Assembly (NCBI RefSeq): GCF_001953955.1 | Contig: NZ_CP019300.1 | Location: 1,240,001 to 1,304,000, forward strand | DNA: 64,000 nucleotides | Direction: 5' to 3' | Source: Prevotella intermedia ATCC 25611 = DSM 20706 | Lineage (GTDB): Bacteria; Bacteroidota; Bacteroidia; Bacteroidales; Bacteroidaceae | Part shown: positions 8,206 to 16,180 of the stretch, piece by piece | Position numbering within the stretch: position 1 is the stretch's first letter | Layout of the letters: each line of letters opens with the position of its first letter | Program-made: the position numbers and the translations under genes | The notes under the pieces: generated by a model | Database searches by the model: none | Told to the model about the DNA's origin: nothing | What the model saw: the letters and a program-made list of their open reading frames with translations, nothing else

Positions 8206-9567
8206 TTAATATTTATTACTTTTTACGTAAATTGAATAGAAAGGCGAATGCTTCATTTGATTTTGGAGGTCTTTATCTACCAAACATTGCTGCACACTTG
8301 TAACAACAGAACTGTTTGTAACACCAGGCTGTCCAAGGAGATCAAACGTGAACATTGAGGAATATTTCGAGAACACGTTTTCTGTCTGACTAATAAAGAA
8401 ATCAATCTTAAAATAATTGTTTGGATTGCCATATTTCAAGAATGAGTTATCCAATCTCATCACATCAAAATACAAGTTGATAATTCCGTGACGGCTGAAT
8501 TCTTTGTGGTCAACCATCAAGAAATTTGGACACTCCGTTAATTCAGCATCTAATGGACCAACCTTTTCTTTTGCCTCTTTTCTCATGTAATAATCCATGT
8601 ATTCAGCGTTCATGTCATAGACTCTCACACCCACATCTGTGATTCTATAACCGCCAAAAGAATTTCTGTTCACTTTAATCCCAGAAATAACAACGTCGCC
8701 ATTGGGTAGAGGATTACCAGTTTGCTGATCCACAGCCCCCATAATGAAATTATTAATACCCTTCCAATCGATAGTCCAATCCTGAATCTCAAAAGACCCA
8801 CAAGGAGTTATCGTAGCAGCTAACATGTCATTTGGCTTAGACGAGTTGCCTTCTACCATAACACCAGGATGATCGGCTGAAAGATGGAAGAGCTGTACCT
8901 CTGGGAACTGTTCCAAACTAGCAGTTTGAGTTATCCGCTCAAAAATATTGTTTTTCAAACGAGAGTCCGTAAACAAGAAATAAAAACGTTTTTTGTTGTA
9001 TTGCTGAACATGGTTCACCTCCACATATGGTTCTGACAAGATAAATATATCATGTCCCTTTTTCAACCAAGTCTTGAATGCCTTAGCAAGATACGGATTA
9101 TTGGGATTAGCACCAGCCAAAGTTGGATTGTAATACTCACCATCAGTAAGCAATGCTGCTTCGGTATTGCCATTTGCTATCTGTTCTGCAGCAGATTTAA
9201 GGTCGGCATAATTAACTTCTACGATGTTCAAAAGACGATTATACGTATCTGTAGGTTCTTCTTTTGTGATAACATTTCCTTTTATGGAATAATAAGATTT
9301 TGTCGCTTCAACAAATGAAGGAAGAAGCTTAACATAGAAAGGAGATGTTTTCATGCCTTCTGCAATACATGTGGAATAATCCACATACAAAGCCAAATTG
9401 TCTTCTTCTATCATTTTTGAAGATTGATAGAAGTTTGCTACATGAAACTCTTTGATATACTTTGTGTCAGGAGGGGTTGTTTTTTTACATGACACAAACA
9501 TGGAAACAAACGCAGACATGGCTAGGCATGCAACGGTTGTTTTTAAACATTTCAAGCAATTATTCAT
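8206..9567 (-). CDS. lipoprotein with a probable vWA-like domain
   Basis: 453 aa from ATG 9567 (an in-frame ATG at 9627 would put 20 charged residues before the signal peptide). Residues 1-26 form a signal peptide ending FVSC, so Cys27 is the likely lipidation site. Downstream, LALYVDYSTC (58-67) resembles the first strand and DxSxS part of a metal-binding vWA (MIDAS) site, with Cys in place of the last Ser. AALLTDGEYY (about 137-146) resembles the later LLTDG strand; KAFKTWLKKGHDIFILSEPY fits the next helix-strand. The C-terminal ~200 residues look beta-rich. It is the first gene of the operon. vWA proteins are known companions of bacterial tubulin-like and TerD genes, which supports the reading, but the MIDAS is imperfect and the domain call is inference. 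Confidence 0.65.
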   Translation of the reverse strand: MNNCLKCLKTTVACLAMSAFVSMFVSCKKTTPPDTKYIKEFHVANFYQSSKMIEEDNLALYVDYSTCIAEGMKTSPFYVKLLPSFVEATKSYYSIKGNVITKEEPTDTYNRLLNIVEVNYADLKSAAEQIANGNTEAALLTDGEYYNPTLAGANPNNPYLAKAFKTWLKKGHDIFILSEPYVEVNHVQQYNKKRFYFLFTDSRLKNNIFERITQTASLEQFPEVQLFHLSADHPGVMVEGNSSKPNDMLAATITPCGSFEIQDWTIDWKGINNFIMGAVDQQTGNPLPNGDVVISGIKVNRNSFGGYRITDVGVRVYDMNAEYMDYYMRKEAKEKVGPLDAELTECPNFLMVDHKEFSRHGIINLYFDVMRLDNSFLKYGNPNNYFKIDFFISQTENVFSKYSSMFTFDLLGQPGVTNSSVVTSVQQCLVDKDLQNQMKHSPFYSIYVKSNKY

Positions 9568-9721
9568 ATTTAACGTTCTATATTTTTTGCTATTCATTAA
9601 CATCTTATCTCTCTCTTGACCAACCAAAGAGCACTGTCACTGGGAGATTGTATTCTTCATAGGCAGGTTCGTCAGTAATGTCGCAAGGCTCGCGCGTACC
9701 TAAAAAACACGTTTACGCGTA

Positions 9722-9754
9722 CAAAATTACAACTTTTCTACGAGAAAATTGCAA
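9722..9754 (-). promoter_or_regulatory. Bacteroidetes-type promoter of the tubulin/Hsp70 operon
   Basis: Minus strand: TTG (9752-9754), 22-bp spacer, TAATTTTG (9722-9729), matching TTG-N17-23-TAnnTTTG. Transcription would start near 9715, giving a leader of about 148 nt before ATG 9567. The 359-bp gap 9568-9926 holds this promoter, a start-less 36-codon open stretch (9605-9712) and A/T-rich sequence; nothing else was seen. Confidence 0.55.
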
Positions 9755-9926
9755 TTTAATGAAAGAAAGTTAAACAAATAAAAATAAAAAAATAGCAAAT
9801 TTAATGTTTTTTGTATCTTCGGATGCCATTTTAACAACGAATCCTGCACATGGTATTGCTATTTTTGTCTATTTTTGCTAATTTATGACAACAAGCTCTT
9901 TCTCGCCACAGAGACAAAAGGGGTAA

Positions 9927-10855
9927 TTACTGCCATTCAAGATTATTAACTCCAGCCCCAATCTCGAAATGACACTTTGCGATACCCAAATCCAGCTGAC
10001 AATATCCAGTCATAGAAAACCCTTTCTTGGCTCTAATCATGTGATAATTGTCACTAATACCAACATTCTCAAACGAAAATTTCTGCTGATCCACGGTTGT
10101 TGGAGCAAGCAAGGCAGCTTCCCCCCCCTTCTTGAACCACGACGAAGTGATGTCGCTCGCATTACTAACGTCCTCAACAATCTTAATTTTATGGCTAACA
10201 CCTTGCGTTTCCCCATAACCAAGGGCAATCATACATGCCAGCTTTTCATCATTACCCACATGGTACGCCTCTGGAACCTTACGGTATGAAAGACCAACCC
10301 AACAGGTATTTAGTCCTAAAGTCTGAGCAAGCAAAACGAGCTGTTCGCCATAGTAACCAATACGCTCATCATGGTTGTCACCTTTCTTGACAACCATGAC
10401 GAGGTAGTTCTTAGCCTCGCTGAACTGACCATACGACAGCATTCCCGTGAATGCCCTCGTCTCGTTCAGTACCAGCTGAATGTTTAGGTTGCCGACTTTA
10501 TTGCACTCTGCGATTTTATCTTGGAGAGCAGTAATGATGTCGGCAGGTATTTCCCTGTCGATATACCTACGTAACGTGAGTTCGATATAAGAATTTTCTC
10601 CAATATATTATCTATAAGGCACTTAGAGATTTAATAAACTCCAAAATAAAGAAATAATCTTGTAATTCGAGTATTTATTACTACTTAAAATGGTTATAGT
10701 GAGCTATTTTATCTAATCAAGTCCATTTTAAGAAGATTTAACAACAATCTAATATGCTTATAATCAATAAGAAACGGAATATTTTCATTTAATTCTTATA
10801 TCGAACTCACGTTACGTACAGTATGACGTGCTTTTATAGCTTCTTGAAGAGTCAT
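9927..10855 (-). pseudogene. nitroreductase family gene interrupted by a MITE
   Basis: The N-terminus MTLQEAIKARHTVR is encoded at 10813-10855. After a 239-bp insertion the same protein resumes RRYIDREIPADIITAL... at about 10570 and runs to a stop at 9927. The first Arg-rich motif (RHTVRRYIDREIP) and LAQTLGLNTCWVG, with GLSYRKVPEAY, are typical of NfsA/NfsB-fold FMN-dependent nitroreductases. Apart from the insertion I see no frameshift, so the insertion may be recent. Translation from the original start would stop within a few codons inside the element. A shortened protein could begin at an internal ATG (10442) but would lack the FMN-contacting N-terminus. Confidence 0.85.
10574..10812. mobile_element. 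239-bp MITE with 22-bp perfect terminal inverted repeats
   Basis: The left end ACGTGAGTTCGATATAAG...AATT (10574-10595) is repeated exactly in reverse complement at 10791-10812. It is flanked by TACGTA on both sides (10568-10573, 10813-10818), consistent with a 6-bp target duplication; because TACGTA is a palindrome the exact boundary could be shifted by a few bases. The interior is A/T-rich and holds no ORF, so it must be moved by a transposase encoded elsewhere. Removing the element and one TACGTA restores the nitroreductase reading frame, which proves insertion. Confidence 0.9.
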
Positions 10856-10870
10856 TGCTTAATCTTCTTT

Positions 10871-11428
10871 TTATTGAATATCTTTTCCTTTGCCCTTCTG
10901 GTTATTCCGTTCACTTTTCTTTTTAATCGGACCAGAATGTTTGCCACGATTCAGCTTTATACCATGCTTATTCAATATGCGGAATACAGAACTACGACTG
11001 TGGAACCCACTTGCTTTCCAGATTTCATCTATTGGATGACCAGCAGCATATAGGTTAATAACAGTTTTCTCCCTGTCCATACGTTTCTCTTTTGCAGTAG
11101 AAATCGGAGGTAGCTGAACTATCTCCGTTCCTGCAATTTTGAGACATGCTCGGAAGACTTGCGAAGAACCAGTGCTTCGTCTGGTAAAGATCCAGTCATC
11201 AGCAACACATCTGAAGGTTTTGTCTCTGGGAACAATTCATTGTTGGAGTCGATGCGGTCATGAATGCTGATAATCATGAATGCTGATAACACGTATGACC
11301 TTCACCTGGCAAAATTCCAGGAACATTGCCAGTTCACGTGCGCGACGAATTGCATTGCTATACTTGCTGATGACAAGCTCATCGCCACGTTCAAGGGCAA
11401 TCATTAGTTGCTTCCAAAGCGGACGGCT
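10871..11428 (-). pseudogene. decayed serine recombinase (resolvase/invertase family)
   Basis: From the 5' side: SRPLWKQLMIALERGDELVI and RARELAMFLEFCQVKVIRVISIHDRID match the later part of a resolvase catalytic domain (R..L..L..GD.LVV.K, then the strand ending in the E/D-R-I-D motif). MDREKTVINLYAAGHPIDEIW and KASGFHSRSSVFRILNKHG are the DNA-binding helix-turn-helix. The N-terminus with the catalytic serine is missing. A 16-bp tandem duplication (11258-11289) shifts the frame after ISIHD, and at least one more shift is needed near 11120-11240 to join NNELFPETKPSDVLL to the HTH part. It is fused at 11428 to the tyrosine recombinase remnant upstream. Confidence 0.7.
11258..11289. repeat. 16-bp tandem duplication
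   Basis: TCATGAATGCTGATAA occurs twice back to back (11258-11273, 11274-11289). Sixteen is not a multiple of three, so the duplication breaks the serine recombinase reading frame at this spot. Confidence 0.9.
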
Positions 11429-12251
11429 CATTCTCGTCTTCTGACGTTCATAGTGGAATATACCATTTACATACTGTTCCTTCTTTGCATTGAAAATGTC
11501 CACGGCATTCAAACCGCACATGCAAAAAGAAATCAGAGCCACATCTTGACCAACCTCCATAAGAGGATTAGTAAATCTGCTCCTGTCTGGAACAACATTG
11601 AAGAACTTACGCAACATACTAGCTGGAATCGCACGTTTCTCAGGAATATCACTTCTTGGTATGACAACATTTCCCCAAGGATTCTTGATTTTGTTGATTC
11701 CAAGCTCTTCGTCATTAAACTCCTTCAGTGCTGGTTTATACACCTCTCTAATACATACGGGATATTGCTCCTTGCAGCGACTAGTCTCGGATAGGGACTC
11801 TATCCATCGGTTAAGAAAAGCAGATGTCATGCGAGAAAACATGATATTGTCTGTTTCTGCAAATCTCTCCATGTGTTGCAAAGCCCACTTGTAATTTCGA
11901 GAAGTTCGCTCCTGACCTCTACTAATCAGTTTGTCAATATGCTTTCTTGCATATCGGAGAAAGAAATATCCTTGCCATAATCTGTGCATAGGTTAGCAGT
12001 TCGTTTGCTGACCAACTAGAGGTGTCAATCTGATTAAGTTAAGTATGGTGTAGAACTTCTCAATCAAGATAGAAGTTTGTTGTAATGACATAAGGACCAA
12101 TGATGTCCTTCTTGTCATCACTTAACCCTTTGTCATTAACCGTCCATGAAGTTCTCATGTAAGAGAACTGTCTGTTATGAGTGAAGCGGATGTAAACATT
12201 GTACATTCCATTCTTCATCTTTGACTTTACGATTGCCTTTAATGTTGCCAT
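11429..12251 (-). pseudogene. decayed tyrosine recombinase (Bacteroidetes phage-integrase type)
   Basis: MATLKAIVKSKMKNGMYNVY (from 12251) is the arm-binding N-terminus typical of Bacteroidetes integrases. Core-binding (SAM-like) helices follow at YARKHIDKLISRGQERTSRN and IMFSRMTSAFLNRWIESL, then the start of the catalytic domain (VALISFCMCGLNAVDIFNAK). Between 11960 and 12070 several frameshifts break the gene: pieces reading LIEKFYTIL, IDTSSWSANELL and CTDYGKDISFSD lie in different frames. The catalytic R-H-x-x-R...Y residues are absent because the gene ends in the serine recombinase remnant near 11428. Clearly non-functional. Confidence 0.8.
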
Positions 12252-12291
12252 AGCTGAAAATTATTTTATGTTACTTATTCTTGTTTTGTAA

Positions 12292-12412
12292 AAGTTGCCG
12301 TTAGGAAGCTCCAAAATTTGGGAAATATCTCGATTTTTTGGGGAAACAAATAAATGTCTTGGGAAATACAAGTGTGAAATTTGGGAAACATTTACCCGAT
12401 TTTCGGCAACTT
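12292..12412. repeat. inverted-repeat-bounded array of four GGGAAA motifs at ~21-bp spacing
   Basis: AAGTTGCCG (12292-12300) and CGGCAACTT (12404-12412) form a 9-bp inverted repeat. Between them TTGGGAAAT/TTGGGGAAAC motifs sit with GGAAA at 12321, 12342, 12362 and 12384, that is 21, 20 and 22 bp apart, about two helical turns. Such phasing suggests several protein-binding sites on one DNA face. It lies just upstream of the dead integrase and downstream of ppdK; it may be a leftover recombination or replication site. The rest of the 12252-12514 gap holds only the ppdK terminator. Confidence 0.55.
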
Positions 12413-12453
12413 GTTCTGCATTTAGAACGTGCAGAATATGCACAAAAAATAAA

Positions 12454-12484
12454 GGGCAAGTACCTGTTCCCCAGATACTTGCCC
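12454..12484 (-). terminator. rho-independent terminator of ppdK
   Basis: GGGCAAGTA (12454-12462) pairs perfectly with TACTTGCCC (12476-12484) around a 13-nt loop. On the minus strand the stem is followed by a T-rich tract (12444-12453). It begins 30 bp after the ppdK stop codon. Confidence 0.85.
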
Positions 12485-12514
12485 TTTATATAGCTAATTT
12501 TCAGCATTTTCCGT

Positions 12515-15235
12515 TTATTCTTCGACAGCAGCCTGCGCCGCAGCCAATCTTGCAATTGGAACACGGAAAGGAGAGCAGCTTACATAGTTTAAGCTTACAC
12601 GGTGGCAGAACTTAACAGAGGTTGGTTCGCCTCCATGCTCGCCGCAAATGCCACATTTAAGGTTCTTACGGGTTTTGCGTCCTTTCTCTACCGCAGTCTT
12701 AATGAGCTGTCCGACACCTTCTTGGTCAAGAACTTGGAATGGGTCTACGTCCAAAATCTTCTTTTCAAGATAGCTTGGCAAGAAGCTTGCGATGTCGTCG
12801 CGGCTGTAACCGAAAGTCATCTGGGTCAAGTCGTTCGTACCGAAGCTGAAGTATTCAGCCTTGTTGGCGATTAAGTCTGCTGTAAGTGCTGCACGTGGAA
12901 TCTCAATCATCGTACCCACTTTGAACGGAACTTCAACGCCTTCTGCCTTGAAAATCTTATTAGCAGTCTTGCGAATGATTGCTTCCTGATTGTCGAGCTC
13001 GTGCACGATACCTACGAGTGGTACCATGATTTCAGGCATTGGATTGAACCCTTCTTTCTTTAACTGAACAGCCGCACCAAGGATAGCACGTGTCTGCATC
13101 GCTGTAATTTCAGGGAATGTATTGCCAAGACGGCAACCACGAAGTCCCAACATAGGATTGTGTTCCGACAAAGAGTTCACACGATTGCGGATAAACTGAA
13201 CGCTAACGCCCATTTCCTTTGCCATAGCTTCCTGTCCTTCTTCATCGTGTGGTACAAATTCGTGCAATGGAGGGTCGAGCAAGCGAATGTTTACTGGCAT
13301 GCCGTCCATACATTTCAAGATGCCATAGAAGTCTTGTTTTTGATATGGCAACAACTTCTCAAGTGCTTTTTCTCTGTCTTCAACCGTATCTGAAAGAATC
13401 ATTTCACGCATGGCTTTAATCTTCAGGTCTTCAAAGAACATGTGTTCTGTACGGCAAAGACCGATACCAACGGCACCAAATGTGCGTGCAACTTCTGCAT
13501 CGTGTGGCGTATCTGCATTTGTGCGGACACGCAACTTTGTATATTTGTCGCAAAGCGTCATAAGTTGAGCAAAGTCGCCTGTAACTTTGGCAGCCTTTGT
13601 CTTAACTTCTCCGTAGTAAACCTCGCCTGTTGAACCATTCAAAGACAAGTAGTCGCCTTCGTGCAATACAGTTCCGTCAATTTCTACTGTACGTTTTTTA
13701 TAGTTTACAACAACGCCACCAGCTCCACTGACGCAGCATTTACCCATACCACGGGCTACAACGGCAGCGTGAGAGGTCATACCGCCACGGGCTGTAAGAA
13801 TACCTTCAGCGGCTGTCATACCTGCCAAATCTTCTGGAGATGTTTCGATACGAACCATGATAACCTTGTGTCCATCTTCGTGCCACTTTGCCGCATCGTC
13901 GGCAAAGAACACGATTTGTCCACTTGCTGCACCTGGAGATGCTGGCAAGCCACGTGTAAGCACTCTGGCTTGTGCCAATGCTTCCTTGTCGAATACAGGG
14001 TGAAGAAGTTCGTCGAGCTTGTTTGGCTCGCAGCGCAGAATGGCTGTCTTCTCGTCGATTTGACCTTCCTTGAGCAAGTCCATTGCAATTTTAACCATTG
14101 CCGTACCCGTGCGCTTACCGTTACGAGTCTGCAAGAACCAAAGTTTACCATCTTGTACGGTGAACTCCATATCCTGCATATCGTGGTAATGCTGCTCCAA
14201 CTTATTTTGAATACTGTTGAGTTGTGCATAGATTTCAGGCATGGTTTCTTCCATTGAAGGGAACTTTGTACGACGGATTTCTTCGTCTACACCTTGCTGA
14301 TTTGCCCATTTGCGTGAACCTTCCAAGGTAATTTGCTGTGGAGTGCGGATACCTGCTACAACGTCTTCGCCTTGTGCGTTCACCAAATATTCGCCATTGA
14401 AAACATTCTCGCCATTACCAGCATCGCGAGAGAAGCATACACCCGTTGCAGAAGTCTCGCCCATGTTACCGAATACCATTGCCTGAACGGTAACTGCTGT
14501 ACCCCATTCTTGTGGAATACCTTCCATCTTGCGATAAAGAATGGCACGTTCGTTCATCCACGATGTGAATACAGCGCAGATAGCACCCCAGAGTTGTTGC
14601 ATTGGATCGGTAGGGAAGTCATTTCCAGTCTGGCTTTTGATAGCTTTCTTAAATTCTGTAACAAGTTCCTTCAAGTCAGCAACACTCATTTCGTTGTCCA
14701 ACTTAATGCCACGTTTAGCCTTTACATTCTGAATGATAGCTTCGAATGGGTCGATGTCCTCCTTGTTTTCAGGCTTCATACCCAATACTACGTCGCCATA
14801 CATCTGTACGAAACGGCGGTAGCTATCGTATGCAAAACGTTCGTTGCCAGTCTTCTTTGCAAGACCTTCAACAACCTCATCGTTCAAGCCAAGGTTCAGA
14901 ATGGTATCCATCATACCAGGCATTGATGCACGTGCTCCAGAACGAACACTGAGCAATAAAGGGTTTGACGGGTCGCCAAACTTAGAATTCATCAAGTCTT
15001 CAATGTGCTTAACACTGTTTGTTACCTCTGAAGTTAAAACCTTGATGACAGTCTCTTTACCTTTTTCAAAATATTCGTTACAAACATCGGTTGTGATTGT
15101 GAAACCTGGAGGTACAGGCACTCCGATTAAATTCATTTCTGCAAGATTGGCACCCTTGCCACCTAACAAATTCCTCATGTCAGCTTTTCCTTCAGCTTTT
15201 CCATTGCCGAAGGTATAAACTCTTTTCTCTGTCAT
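12515..15235 (-). CDS. ppdK: pyruvate, phosphate dikinase
   Basis: 906 aa, the usual length. The enzyme interconverts pyruvate, ATP and Pi with PEP, AMP and PPi, linking glycolysis and gluconeogenesis in anaerobes. The N-terminal ATP-grasp domain starts LLGGKGANLAEM. The swivelling His domain has GGMTSHAAVVARGMGK (about residue 450), the His being phosphorylated. The C-terminal PEP/pyruvate domain ends with the signature GICGEHGGEP near residue 865. ATG 15235 is chosen because the protein begins directly with the conserved VYTFGNGKAEG. It has its own promoter (15276-15306) and terminator, so it is monocistronic. G/C content and codon use look like those of highly expressed housekeeping genes here. 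Confidence 0.97.
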   Translation of the reverse strand: MTEKRVYTFGNGKAEGKADMRNLLGGKGANLAEMNLIGVPVPPGFTITTDVCNEYFEKGKETVIKVLTSEVTNSVKHIEDLMNSKFGDPSNPLLLSVRSGARASMPGMMDTILNLGLNDEVVEGLAKKTGNERFAYDSYRRFVQMYGDVVLGMKPENKEDIDPFEAIIQNVKAKRGIKLDNEMSVADLKELVTEFKKAIKSQTGNDFPTDPMQQLWGAICAVFTSWMNERAILYRKMEGIPQEWGTAVTVQAMVFGNMGETSATGVCFSRDAGNGENVFNGEYLVNAQGEDVVAGIRTPQQITLEGSRKWANQQGVDEEIRRTKFPSMEETMPEIYAQLNSIQNKLEQHYHDMQDMEFTVQDGKLWFLQTRNGKRTGTAMVKIAMDLLKEGQIDEKTAILRCEPNKLDELLHPVFDKEALAQARVLTRGLPASPGAASGQIVFFADDAAKWHEDGHKVIMVRIETSPEDLAGMTAAEGILTARGGMTSHAAVVARGMGKCCVSGAGGVVVNYKKRTVEIDGTVLHEGDYLSLNGSTGEVYYGEVKTKAAKVTGDFAQLMTLCDKYTKLRVRTNADTPHDAEVARTFGAVGIGLCRTEHMFFEDLKIKAMREMILSDTVEDREKALEKLLPYQKQDFYGILKCMDGMPVNIRLLDPPLHEFVPHDEEGQEAMAKEMGVSVQFIRNRVNSLSEHNPMLGLRGCRLGNTFPEITAMQTRAILGAAVQLKKEGFNPMPEIMVPLVGIVHELDNQEAIIRKTANKIFKAEGVEVPFKVGTMIEIPRAALTADLIANKAEYFSFGTNDLTQMTFGYSRDDIASFLPSYLEKKILDVDPFQVLDQEGVGQLIKTAVEKGRKTRKNLKCGICGEHGGEPTSVKFCHRVSLNYVSCSPFRVPIARLAAAQAAVEE

Positions 15236-15275
15236 AATAAAATATGTAAATATTTAAATCTTTTTTCGTCAGTGC

Positions 15276-15306
15276 AAATGTAACAATAATTTAGCAAATA
15301 AGCAAA
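15276..15306 (-). promoter_or_regulatory. promoter of ppdK
   Basis: Minus strand: TTG (15304-15306), 20-bp spacer, TACATTTG (15276-15283). Start of transcription is expected near 15269, leaving a ~34-nt leader. Confidence 0.7.
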
Positions 15307-15510
15307 CTTTTAGAAAGGAAAGTACATCATAAACTTAACATCTGCTATTAGTCTCTTGCTTTATTAAGTTTTTAGAATTATTTCTTGACAATATTATTCG
15401 ATAGCAAATGGTAAGTGTTGCTGTTTTTGCGCTAAAGCAAAACTCTATTTTAATGAATACATAGATGATGAATAAAGTATAGCTTTTTATGAATGAAACA
15501 GCTGCAAGGT

Positions 15511-15699
15511 TGTAAATATTTTTCACAAGACTGCCTATTGTTTAACCACTTCATTATCAAGGCTTTGTAAAACATATTGTTTTGCAATCCAAAAGCGGCT
15601 GTTTTGCACGGTAAAAGCGTAGGTTTTGCATCGCAAAACAGCCGCTTTCGCAACGTCAAAGTGCAGTTATCACTTTTTAAGAGAATTATCTTTACAAAA
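15511..15699 (+). repeat. dispersed intergenic repeat, copy A (~189 bp)
   Basis: Starts TGTAAATATTTTTCACAAG and ends ATTATCTTTACAAAA. It shares most of its sequence with copies at 43636-43826 and (inverted) 54952-55138. The centre is built from TTTTGCA-rich blocks: CCAAAAGCGGCTGTTTTGCA, then GCGTAGGTTTTGCATCGC, then AAAACAGCCGCTTTCGCAA, so AAGCGGCTGTTTT and AAAACAGCCGCTT can pair in a long hairpin. No coding content. It sits in the 644-bp gap between ppdK and the 15880 gene, which otherwise holds only the ppdK promoter and one terminator. Confidence 0.85.
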
Positions 15700-15798
15700 T
15701 CAAAGAAGTTTTCAACAATTGTTTTGGGTAAGAAAAAGGAAACCAACAGTTTTAATAAGTATCGCTAACCTTATTTTTTAAGTTCTTCAAAAACATAA

Positions 15799-15829
15799 AT
15801 GCCGAACTGTTATTGCAACAATTCGGCAT
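15799..15829 (-). terminator. terminator after the 15880-16759 gene trio
   Basis: ATGCCGAACTGTT (15799-15811) pairs with AACAATTCGGCAT (15817-15829), with one mismatch, around a 5-nt loop. The minus-strand product is followed by a T-rich tract (TTTATGTTTTTG). The plus-strand side is also T-rich, so it could work both ways. Confidence 0.75.
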
Positions 15830-15879
15830 TTTATTGTTAATCTTTAAAATCGTTGAGGAACGTTTTTAGGTATATTCTC

Positions 15880-16173
15880 CTACTTCTTTCCTCTTTTCTT
15901 CCCGAAGAAACTAAATAGGCTTGGCTTGCCATTAATGCGTCTGTAAAGCTTCCAACCCAAGATAACTGCGTCGGCAACACCCACGCCAGTAGCCATTAAG
16001 CCCGAAATTCTTTTCGTTGGAGCAGACGATTTCTGTGGTTTATGGAACACGCTGTCCCATAAAGTCGAAACCTGTTTGCTCTCTTTTGTAATGTCGGTGA
16101 GCAATTGTGCCTTCCGCAAACGTATCTGGCTCAAAGTCCTGTATACAGCTTCGTTGTTTGAATTATGATGCAT
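15880..16173 (-). CDS. small basic protein, unknown function
   Basis: 97 aa. The first half is a charged helix (RTLSQIRLRKAQLLTDITKE). A glycine-rich weakly hydrophobic stretch (GLMATGVGVADAVILGWKLY, about 58-77) might lie on or in the membrane, and the end is very basic (FGKKRGKK). I know no named family. It is the third gene of a tight trio with a YtxH-like protein and a holin-like membrane protein (7-bp gap), an arrangement common in Bacteroidetes and reminiscent of the enterobacterial ElaB/YqjD-YqjE-YqjK sets, where the last gene is also small and basic. Role in envelope stress is inference from that context. Confidence 0.7.
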   Translation of the reverse strand: MHHNSNNEAVYRTLSQIRLRKAQLLTDITKESKQVSTLWDSVFHKPQKSSAPTKRISGLMATGVGVADAVILGWKLYRRINGKPSLFSFFGKKRGKK

Positions 16174-16180
16174 AGGGCAT

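Noticed and set aside
12261..12564. Small ORFs of 60-87 codons on both strands
   Set aside because: They are translations of the GGGAAA array and the ppdK terminator.
13661..14257. 198-codon ORF opposite ppdK (also one at 14333-14926)
   Set aside because: Antisense to a strongly coding gene; the Cys/His/Trp-rich composition is typical of a mirror frame.
15450..15768. ORFs of 63-98 codons on both strands around copy A (similar ones in copies B and C)
   Set aside because: They fall in the dispersed repeat; the frames are not kept between copies.
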